Assembly (NCBI GenBank): GCA_900129675.1
Contig: FSRD01000001.1
Coordinates: 547,501-611,500 of the forward strand
DNA: 64,000 nt
Direction: 5' to 3'
Origin: Bradyrhizobium erythrophlei
Lineage (GTDB): Bacteria > Pseudomonadota > Alphaproteobacteria > Rhizobiales > Xanthobacteraceae
Positions 54,559 through 61,403 of this stretch are shown here, in pieces (positions within the stretch are counted from its first letter, which is position 1; every line of letters begins with the position of its first letter). The notes below the pieces were generated by a model that saw nothing but the letters and a program-made list of their open reading frames with translations, was not told the DNA's origin and did no database searches. A program made the translations under genes and the position numbers.

Positions 54559-55431
54559 GTGCGCGCGATCTTGCGGAACGCCATCGCGCGCAGCCTTGAA
54601 CTCCGAGGATCGAATTGGAGTAGTGAGTTGTCTGCCGATGACCCTCAGGACGACGCAAGCCACTTTCGAAGGTCGCCGACAGGCCCTTCGGTGGCCCCAC
54701 CGCGCCAGCCGATCGACCGGCCTGTGGCGCGGCCGCTTCGCGCCGCCGGCAACCTGCGGCGTCTTGGGTCGGTTCTGATTTTGATCCTGCTGCTTTCCGG
54801 CGTCGGCGTCCGCGCCTACCGGGACCTTTCGCGGCCGGAGGCCTGGGCCTACTGGAAAGACCAATACTATTCTCCGAGCCTGACTTCCTCGCTGATTGCC
54901 CAAGTGAGCCTCAAGCCCAATATCGATGGCCGGCCTGCCCTCGCTATCAGCGGCAGGATCGGCCCCGCCGCCGCGAGCTGGTTCCGCGACCGGCTCGACG
55001 AGGCCCATCTCGCGGCCGGCGATGTCATCCTGCTGTCATCTCCGGGCGGCGACTTGAACCAGGCCATCATCATGGGTGAAGTCATTCGATCGCGCGGGCT
55101 GGTCACCGCCGTTGGCGTCGCCGACGCTTCGGGCCGCATCAAGCCGTCCTATTGCGCCAGCGCCTGCGTATTCGTCTATGCCGGCGGCAAAACCCGCTAC
55201 GGTCTCGATGGCTCGGCCCTGGGAGTCCACCGCTTTGTGACCTCGACGCCCGGGCGCGACCCCGTCGCCGACACCCAGCGGACCGCGGGGATGGTCTTGA
55301 GCTATGTGACCAGGATGGGCGTCTCCTCCGCCACCGTGGAAGCCATGTCGGAGACCAGGGACGTCCGTTGGCTCGGCACCAAGGAAGCTTCCGCGATGAA
55401 CCTCATCACCGATCCGCTTCGGGCACCGTGA
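54559..55431 (+). CDS. Membrane-anchored ClpP/crotonase-fold protein, likely extracytoplasmic
   Basis: A 290-residue protein. After about 65 hydrophilic residues comes one membrane helix (LRRLGSVLILILLLSGVGVRAY). The soluble part has the ClpP-like fold: ISGRIGPAAASWFRDRLDEAH, VILLSSPGGDLNQAIIMGEVIRSRGLVTAVG, and CASACVFVYAGGKTRYGLDGSALGVHRF. The Ser in CASAC fits the ClpP nucleophile position and the His in GVHRF the base. The Cys pair around it is unusual. The GTG start at 54559 is weakly supported. Topology predicts the fold to face the periplasm. Confidence 0.75.
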   Translation: MRAILRNAIARSLELRGSNWSSELSADDPQDDASHFRRSPTGPSVAPPRQPIDRPVARPLRAAGNLRRLGSVLILILLLSGVGVRAYRDLSRPEAWAYWKDQYYSPSLTSSLIAQVSLKPNIDGRPALAISGRIGPAAASWFRDRLDEAHLAAGDVILLSSPGGDLNQAIIMGEVIRSRGLVTAVGVADASGRIKPSYCASACVFVYAGGKTRYGLDGSALGVHRFVTSTPGRDPVADTQRTAGMVLSYVTRMGVSSATVEAMSETRDVRWLGTKEASAMNLITDPLRAP

Positions 55432-55688
55432 GCCCGCCACCCGCGCATTAATCCTGATTATTCACCACGCCCGAAGGCGCGTGTGGCTTTGCGGCAAAAA
55501 AAGCCCCGCGGGTGGATTCTTTAGTCCCTCCGACCTCCGATTTCGGTTATGCAAAGATGCGGCAATCGATCCGCGCTCGCCCGTTTTACGCGCGCGAGAT
55601 GCGGATTTCGCTGCCGGCAAATGCCCGATCAAGAAATCATGCCGTGAAGCGGCCTTCGGCTCGCGGCGCAATCATAAAAGCGACCCGC

Positions 55689-56615
55689 GTGCAGCTGTAT
55701 CTCCCGATCGCCGACATTCCGGTCAATGTTTTTCTCATCCTGGCGATGGGCGCGGCGGTTGGTTTCGTTTCCGGCATGTTCGGCATCGGCGGCGGCTTTC
55801 TCATGACGCCGCTCCTGATCTTCGTCGGCATCGCGCCCGCGGTCGCGGTCGCTTCGGTCGCGAGCCATATCGCGGCCTCCTCGTTCTCGGGCGCGATATC
55901 CTATTGGCGGCGGCGCGCCATCGATCCGATGCTGGCGCTGGTACTGCTCAGCGGCGGCAGTATCGGCACTGCGCTCGGGGTATGGACCTTCACGCAGCTG
56001 CGCGCGCTCGGCCAGCTCGATCTGTTGATCGCGCTGTCCTACGTGATCCTGCTGACCGCCGTCGGCGGGCTGATGTTCTGGGAAGGCCTGCGCGCGCTGC
56101 TGCGGGCCAGGCGCGGCGGCGCGGCACCGGCGCGCCGCTCCGGCAGCCATGGCTGGGTCCATGGCTTGCCGCTGAAGATGCGCTTCAAGCGCTCGAAGAT
56201 CTATCTGTCCGTCATTCCCGTGGTCGTTGTCGGCCTGGTGATCGGCTTCATCGGCGCGGTGATGGGCATCGGCGGCGGCTTCATCCTGGTGCCGCTGATG
56301 ATCTATCTGTTGCGGGTGCCGACCTCGACCGTGATCGGCACCTCGATGGTGCTCACGCTGGTCACCATGGTGTTTGCCACCTTGCTGCATGCGGTCACCA
56401 ACCATCTGGTCGACGCCGTGCTGGCGCTGATCCTGATGGTCGGCGGTGTCACCGGCGCGCAGTTCGGCGCCCGTGCCGGGCAGAAAATCCGCGGCGAACA
56501 TCTGCGCCTGCTGCTCGGGCTTCTGGTTCTCGCCGTCGGCGTCCGTTTCGCCATTGAACTCGTGATCCGGCCCGAGGATCTCTTCACCATCCGGGAAACC
56601 GGAGGCACGGGATGA
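55689..56615 (+). CDS. TauE/SafE family anion exporter
   Basis: A 308-residue membrane protein with two DUF81/TauE repeats: LAMGAAVGFVSGMFGIGGGFLMTPLLIFVGI and GFIGAVMGIGGGFILVPLMIYLLRVPTSTVIGTS. The GIGGG loops are signature. Members move sulfite, sulfoacetate or similar anions. The start is a GTG (MQLYLPIADIPVN); the longer frame upstream has no support. The stop overlaps the next gene (ATGA), forming a pair seen in many alphaproteobacteria. Confidence 0.9.
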   Translation: MQLYLPIADIPVNVFLILAMGAAVGFVSGMFGIGGGFLMTPLLIFVGIAPAVAVASVASHIAASSFSGAISYWRRRAIDPMLALVLLSGGSIGTALGVWTFTQLRALGQLDLLIALSYVILLTAVGGLMFWEGLRALLRARRGGAAPARRSGSHGWVHGLPLKMRFKRSKIYLSVIPVVVVGLVIGFIGAVMGIGGGFILVPLMIYLLRVPTSTVIGTSMVLTLVTMVFATLLHAVTNHLVDAVLALILMVGGVTGAQFGARAGQKIRGEHLRLLLGLLVLAVGVRFAIELVIRPEDLFTIRETGGTG

Positions 56616-57397
56616 CCGCGTGCGTCCGCCTCACGCTTGGGGGCCTGGTGCTGGCTACGGCGCTGGCGGCTTCGCCTGTGCGCGCCGAACGGCTGATCGT
56701 GTCGGTGTCGAACCATCGCGTGACCGTGACGCCGAACTATTCCGGCGAGGAACTGGTGCTGTTCGGCTCGGTCGAAAAGGACGCCACGACCCCGGCCAGC
56801 CGCAACAATTACGATCTCGTGGTCACCGTTGCCGGCCCGCGCGCCGATATGGTGACGCGCCGCAAGGAACGCAAATTCGGCATCTGGATCAATACCGACT
56901 CGCGGCAGTTCCTGCAGGTGCCTAGCTATCTCGCGCTGTTTTCCAACCGGCCGTTCGATGCCATCGCTTCGCCCGAGGTGCAGCGCCGGCAACAGCTCGG
57001 CCTCAACAATGTTCTGCTGACCCAACGCGTCGGTCCCGACTATGCCGACGTGGTGCCGAACGATGCGTTCCGCAGCGCCTTCGTGCGGCTGCGCAGCGAA
57101 CACGGGCTCTATCGCGAGGCGACCTCGGCGGTGACGTTCCTGACCCCAACCCTGTTCCGCACCGGCATTCCGCTGCCGGCCGCGGTGCCGATCGGCACCT
57201 ATGACGTCGAGATCAAACTGTTTGCCGACGGCGCGCTGGTGACGAAGACCGAGACCGCGTTCGAGATCGTCAAGGTCGGCTTCGAACAGTTCGTAGCCAC
57301 CACCGCGCGCCAGAACGGTTTTATCTACGGGCTGGTGACCGCGTTCATGGCGCTGATGACCGGCTGGATGGCGTCCATTGTGTTCCGGAAGGATTGA
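56612..57397 (+). CDS. TIGR02186 family exported/membrane protein
   Basis: A 261-residue protein: signal peptide (LGGLVLATALAASPVRAERL), a beta-rich periplasmic domain (VSVSNHRVTVTPNYSGEELVLFGSVEKD, FGIWINTDSRQFLQVPSYLALFSNRP) and a C-terminal membrane helix (GFIYGLVTAFMALMTGWMASIVF). It matches the TIGR02186 type, which is nearly always beside a TauE exporter. The 4-bp overlap supports a joint job, perhaps substrate delivery or an assembly partner. Confidence 0.88.
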   Translation: MTACVRLTLGGLVLATALAASPVRAERLIVSVSNHRVTVTPNYSGEELVLFGSVEKDATTPASRNNYDLVVTVAGPRADMVTRRKERKFGIWINTDSRQFLQVPSYLALFSNRPFDAIASPEVQRRQQLGLNNVLLTQRVGPDYADVVPNDAFRSAFVRLRSEHGLYREATSAVTFLTPTLFRTGIPLPAAVPIGTYDVEIKLFADGALVTKTETAFEIVKVGFEQFVATTARQNGFIYGLVTAFMALMTGWMASIVFRKD

Positions 57398-57428
57398 GGT
57401 CGTACGTGCCCCGGTCGCTGCGCAGATC

Positions 57429-57522
57429 GTAGGGTGGGCAAAGCGCAGCGTGCCCACCATCAAGCCGCGATCGGGATGATAGATGGTGGGCACGGCGCAA
57501 GAGCGCCTTTGCCCACCCTACA
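57429..57522. repeat. Intergenic inverted repeat R2, copy
   Basis: Left CGTAGGGTGGGCAAAGCGCAGCGTGCCCACCAT, right ATGGTGGGCACGGCGCAAGAGCGCCTTTGCCCACCCTA. The right arm touches the stop codon of the Nramp-type gene, so it probably ends that transcript or converging ones. Confidence 0.85.
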
Positions 57523-58858
57523 GAAACATTCCCACCCCCATCGCCAGTACGCTGAGCAGCATCGCCGCGGTCGACAGCCATCCGAGCCAATGGAGCGGGC
57601 CAGCGATGACGAAATGGCCCATCACATCCTTGCGGCGGGACATGATCATCAACAGCACCATCACGGGAACGGCGAGCACGCCGTTGACGACCGCGCTCCA
57701 GTACAGCGCCGAGATCGGATTGATCGGGGTGAAATTGAGCGCGATCCCGATTGCAGCCGATAGCGCCAGCACTGCGTAGAACGCCACCGCTTCCTTGGGC
57801 TTGCGCGCGAGCCCGACCGGCCATCGCCGGCCCTCGCCGACGGCATAGGCGGTGGCGCCGCCGAGCACCGGGATCGCCAGAAGGCCGGTGCCGATAATGC
57901 CGAGCGCAAAGATGACTTCCGCGAACTCGCCCGCGATCGGACGCAGCGCTTCGGCGGCCTGCGCCGAAGTCTGGATGTCGGTCTTGCCGGCCGCGTGCAG
58001 CGTCGCGGCGGCGGTGACGATGATCGACAGCGCGATCAAATTCGAGAACGCCATTCCGACCACGGTGTCGGCGCGGATGCGGTTGAATTCCTTCTGCGCG
58101 CCGTAATGCCTGTCGATCAGCGGCCGCTTGGTCGCATCGACGCGCTGGTCCTCGGCTTCCTGCGAGGCCTGCCAGAAAAACAGATAGGGCGAGATCGTGG
58201 TGCCGAAGATCGCGACAATGGTGGTGAAATAATCCGCGCTCCAGGTCAGGCGCGGAACCAGCACGCCGGCAAGCGCCTCGCCCCACGAGACATGCGCGAA
58301 CGCTAACGCTGCGACATAGGCAAACAAGCTGAGCGTCAGCCATTTCAGCACCGACACGTAGCGTTTGTAGTCGAGAAAAATCTGCGCCACGACCGATATC
58401 ACGCCGAAAAACACGACGTAGATGATGCCATGCCCGCCGACCAGCAATTTGGCCGCATCCGCCATGGCCGCGAGATCGGCTGCGATGTTGACGGTGTTGG
58501 CAATGAACAGCAACGCCACCACGACATTGAGCAGCCCGGCCGAATAGTAGCGGCAGACATTGCCCGAAATGCCGTGCCCGGTGACGCGGCCGACACGTGC
58601 AGAAATTTCCTGGATCGCCACCATCAGCGGAAACGTCAGCAGCATGGTCCAGCCGATGCCGTAGCCGAGTTGCGCGCCGGCCTGGCTGTAGGTGCCGATC
58701 CCGGAAGGATCATCGTCGGACGCCCCGGTGATCAGCCCGGGGCCGAGTGATTTCAGGAAAAGCCTGAAATCAAACGGCTGTCGGGGCTCGACCTTCGGGG
58801 CCGGCTTGTCGCCGGGATTCTTGTGGTTCTTCGCGGTGATCTTCCTGTGTTGCGCCAT
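57518..58858 (-). CDS. Nramp-family transporter, non-canonical metal-binding motifs
   Basis: A 446-residue 11-TM transporter. The first helix reads GPGLITGASDDDPSGIGTYS, so DPSG replaces the canonical DPGN. The sixth helix reads GTTISPYLFFWQASQEAED, so Ser stands in the place of the metal-binding Met of MPH. The rest (QEISARVGRVTG, GISGNVCRYYSAG) is Nramp-like. Canonical MntH imports Mn2+/Fe2+; loss of the Met is known from Nramp-related proteins with other substrates such as Mg2+. The start is ATG MAQHRKITAKNHK; a longer frame to 58912 is rejected. Confidence 0.88.
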   Translation of the reverse strand: MAQHRKITAKNHKNPGDKPAPKVEPRQPFDFRLFLKSLGPGLITGASDDDPSGIGTYSQAGAQLGYGIGWTMLLTFPLMVAIQEISARVGRVTGHGISGNVCRYYSAGLLNVVVALLFIANTVNIAADLAAMADAAKLLVGGHGIIYVVFFGVISVVAQIFLDYKRYVSVLKWLTLSLFAYVAALAFAHVSWGEALAGVLVPRLTWSADYFTTIVAIFGTTISPYLFFWQASQEAEDQRVDATKRPLIDRHYGAQKEFNRIRADTVVGMAFSNLIALSIIVTAAATLHAAGKTDIQTSAQAAEALRPIAGEFAEVIFALGIIGTGLLAIPVLGGATAYAVGEGRRWPVGLARKPKEAVAFYAVLALSAAIGIALNFTPINPISALYWSAVVNGVLAVPVMVLLMIMSRRKDVMGHFVIAGPLHWLGWLSTAAMLLSVLAMGVGMFL

Positions 58859-58948
58859 ACCCGTTCCAGCCGCCGCGATAACGTACCGGGCAAGCTCCGG
58901 TTCCAGCAGCATCTTAACCGAAGGCGCGGGCTATTTCATTGCGCAGAA

Positions 58949-59215
58949 TCAAGCGCGAGATGACGGCTCGATAACCGTTGCGACGCCGGGGTCCAGAATT
59001 CGCAACCGCGCCCCAAAGCCGAGCGTATCGAAGGACGCGCGCAGATCGCTCGCGCTCTGGCGGAAATGCGCCCATCCGTCGGTATGAACCGGCACTATCA
59101 CGGCGTCCGGAAACGCGCGGGCGGTCTCGATGGTGTCGTTGGTGTCCATGGTGAGATGGAACGGTCCGCGGGTCTGCGCCGCGCCCGCGAACGGCAGCAC
59201 CACGCCCGCCTTGAA
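58949..59215 (-). pseudogene. C-terminal remnant of an MBL-fold metallo-hydrolase
   Basis: About 89 residues, KAGVVLPFAGAAQTRGPFHL to the end, with DTNDTIETARAFPDAVIVPVHTDGWAHF typical for the C-terminal part of UlaG-type metallo-beta-lactamase-fold enzymes. The zinc-binding HxHxDH N-terminal part is absent; upstream the frame runs straight into an IS481 transposase fragment. The gene is broken. Confidence 0.72.
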
Positions 59216-59391
59216 GCGTTTTGCGACCTCGGCGCCTGCCTCTCGATAGCGTTCAAGCCATTTGTACCCGTCTTCCGGTTCACTCCGAAGCGGCGGCATG
59301 TCACAGCAAACGCCTCCTCTCGCTGAACGACCGACATCACAAACCGCATCCGTTCATCCACGGCACAGGTCTCCATCCAAACCATCGGCAA
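59216..59391 (-). mobile_element. IS481-type transposase N-terminal fragment with frameshift
   Basis: From ATG at 59391 the frame reads VDERMRFVMSVVQREEAFAV then TCRRFGVNRKTG, the HTH start of IS481-family transposases. After one missing base near 59265 the other frame continues YKWLERYREAGAE, as in intact members. It then joins the metallo-hydrolase remnant; the DDE catalytic core is gone. Confidence 0.78.
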
Positions 59392-59424
59392 GGCCCTCCC
59401 TGCCGATCACTTGACCCGTTACCC

Positions 59425-59468
59425 ATGTCGCCGGTCTATTGTGTTACCTATGTAGCCGGTTTGGACCG
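59425..59468. mobile_element. IS481-type element end upstream of the transposase fragment
   Basis: Matches 16939-16982 at 41 of 44 positions and lies 34 bp upstream of the transposase start, where the IS terminal sequence is expected. Confidence 0.7.
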
Positions 59469-59523
59469 CGATCCGACCTCTCCCTATGGGAGAGGTGAAG
59501 ATAAAGCCGAGATCTCCCCGCTT

Positions 59524-59607
59524 CGTCATTGCGGGCGGAGCGAAGCAATCCATCTCCCCGCTTGTTGAGGCATGGATTGCTTCGTCGCTACGCTCCTCGC
59601 AATGACG
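59524..59607. repeat. Intergenic palindrome R1, copy 4
   Basis: CGTCATTGCGGGCGGAGCGAAGCAATCCAT at the left and ATGGATTGCTTCGTCGCTACGCTCCTCGCAATGACG at the right, around an 18-base loop. Confidence 0.85.
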
Positions 59608-60308
59608 GGTTGAAGCTTCTGATTCAAATTTCAAACAGCGAGGGATACGCGTTCTCATTCTCGCGGCGCGATGCGCCCGAGGCTTGCGTCGATTTCGACC
59701 CTCTTGAGAACGGAGGGCGCAGGGAAAGCCGGGCGCCGATTGCACCCGCGGTCGTGCGCACAACAAGCGCACGAGTGGACCACAGGTTCAACCGGATCAC
59801 CCCGGCTTTCCCCGCGCGAAGGGTTACGGCTTACATCGTGCTCTCCCCGGTGACCGGCTTGTTTGCCACCGTCGCCTGCGGATGACAGATGCATCTCGGA
59901 CCCGGTCGGGTGAAATGCATCTTGCGCAAAGCTTGACGCCAGCATCGGGGCGCCAGGACCACACGACTTCACCGTCCGCGACCATCAGCGCCAAAGGTCT
60001 TGCCGGGCCTCGTGCTGCCCGGCGAGTTCTGGCGAAAACGGTTAGCAGCGTCGTTCGTCCGCGCGCCGGCCGATCGCTCACGGGAAGCCCGCCCTGCGAT
60101 CCCACTGCGCGCCCGACGCTGTCGCGTCCATCGCATCCCACCGCGCGTTCGTGACGACTCGAGAAACGCACCCTTGCTCGGGTGAGACGCGCGGAGACAA
60201 ACCACTGATTTGCCCGACGGCGGAAGCGAAATATTTTTATCGGAAGGGCTGGACAGGTTTTTACTGATTTGCCCGTCGGGGCGATTTGTCGCACCAATCT
60301 CTCAACAT

Positions 60309-60393
60309 CGTCATTGCGAGCGAAGCGAAGCAATCCATTTCTGAGCTTGCCGCGCTATGGATTGCTTCGTCGCTATCGCTCCTCGCAATGACG
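60309..60393. repeat. Intergenic palindrome R1, copy 5
   Basis: CGTCATTGCGAGCGAAGCGAAGCAATCCAT and ATGGATTGCTTCGTCGCTATCGCTCCTCGCAATGACG around a short loop. Confidence 0.85.
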
Positions 60394-60454
60394 ATGATGC
60401 AGGGGTTGCTACGCCTGCTCCACCAAAGCCTCTTTGGCGAGTATCCAGCCGGCT

Positions 60455-60546
60455 GTAGGGTGAGCAAAGGCGCGCTTGCGCCGTGCCACCATCCATCGGC
60501 AGCGTCATCCTGAATGGTGGGCACGCTTCGCTTTGCCCACCTTACG
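60455..60546. repeat. Intergenic inverted repeat R2, copy
   Basis: GTAGGGTGAGCAAAGGCGCGCTTGCGCCGTGCCACCAT and ATGGTGGGCACGCTTCGCTTTGCCCACCTTACG; it ends 27 bp from the pdeM stop. Confidence 0.82.
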
Positions 60547-60573
60547 ATTTTCTGCTTCTGCTCAGTCTTGTCT

Positions 60574-61272
60574 TCAATAACACCGCGAAGCGGCAATCGC
60601 GTGCAGTTTGCGGTCGCCGAGCACATGCGCCATGAAGCCCGGCGTGCCGAAGATTTTTGCGAACGCGGCGTCGCGGATGCTCAAGCCGCCGGTATAGGCG
60701 CCGAATGCCGGCATCACCGCGCGCTCGCCGTCGCTGGCAAAGCAGCGCCGCTCCATGGTGCGCCCGCGTGTCGGCACCCGCGCCTTGGGATGCAGATGGC
60801 CGGCGATTTCGCCGAACGCGCCGGTCGGTTCGTGGCGAAACACGATCGGTCCGATCGCGATTTCGCTGGCGACCACGCCGCCGAGATCGGACGGCAGCGC
60901 CGGATCGTGATTGCCCGAGATCCAGATCCAGTCGCGCCGCGCCTGCAGCGCAGTCAGCGCCTCGCGATCCGAATCCGCAAGACGTTCATGCGCGGTGCGA
61001 TCGTGAAAACTGTCGCCGAGCGCGATCACCATGCGCGGGTCGTGCCGGGCAATGACCGCGGCGAGCCGGCCGAGCGTCGCCACCGTGTCGTAGGGCGGCA
61101 GCAGCACGCCGCGCGCGGCAAAGCTGGAACCCTTTTCCAGATGCAGATCGGAGACGACGAGCAGGCGCTGCTCTTCCCAGAACAGCGCGCCGGAGAGATC
61201 GGCGAGGAGGGTTACGCCAGCGACGTCGAAAGCGTTCGGAGTAGCGACCGAGAGCGCAATACTCTCCGTCAT
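60574..61272 (-). CDS. pdeM: Ligase-associated DNA damage response endonuclease/phosphoesterase PdeM
   Basis: A 232-residue calcineurin-like metallophosphoesterase. Metal motifs: VVSDLHLEKGSSFA (DxH), VIALGDSFHD (GDxxH-like), WISGNHDP (GNHD) and GHLHPKARV (GHxHP). Family members sit with an ATP-dependent ligase, an exonuclease and an Lhr-type helicase in a repair set. The start is ATG MTESIALSVATP; an upstream ATG in frame lies in a palindromic repeat (MPGLDPGIHV...) and is rejected. It follows the helicase gene 131 bp downstream. Confidence 0.92.
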   Translation of the reverse strand: MTESIALSVATPNAFDVAGVTLLADLSGALFWEEQRLLVVSDLHLEKGSSFAARGVLLPPYDTVATLGRLAAVIARHDPRMVIALGDSFHDRTAHERLADSDREALTALQARRDWIWISGNHDPALPSDLGGVVASEIAIGPIVFRHEPTGAFGEIAGHLHPKARVPTRGRTMERRCFASDGERAVMPAFGAYTGGLSIRDAAFAKIFGTPGFMAHVLGDRKLHAIAASRCY

Positions 61273-61352
61273 GGCCGGGCCTCGTCCCGGCCATCCACGT
61301 CTTGGACACAAAGACAAGACGTGGATGCCCGGGTCAAGCCCGGGCATGACGA
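61270..61352. repeat. Palindromic repeat between helicase and pdeM genes
   Basis: GGCCATCCACGTCTTG at the left and CAAGACGTGGATGCCCGGG at the right, with the flanks CGGGCCTCGTCCCGG and CCCGGGTCAAGCCCGGGC. When translated on the minus strand it gives MPGLDPGIHVLSLCPRRGWP, a frequent false N-terminus. Confidence 0.8.
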
Positions 61353-61403
61353 TGCTGAGAGAGTAGCGCCCCAAAAATTCATTTTTCTTTTCCACGACGT
61401 CTC

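Larger units (their letters stand above)
59469..60573. other. Repeat-rich intergenic region, 1.1 kb
   Basis: Holds two R1 palindromes (59524-59607 and 60309-60393), a diverged repeat near 59705-59780 (GGAGGGCGCAGGGAAAGCCGGGCGCCG), a direct repeat CTGATTTGCCCG-A/T-CGG at 60206 and 60271, and an R2 copy (60455-60546). The open frames across it have no recognised protein character; none is called as a gene. Confidence 0.7.

Noticed and set aside
52243..55008. 921-codon open frame on the minus strand
   Set aside because: Antisense of the PodJ-like gene; Arg/Gly/His-rich with no domain.
59655..60333. Two overlapping reverse open frames of 105 and 169 codons
   Set aside because: They run across repeats, lack SD sites and show no family motif.
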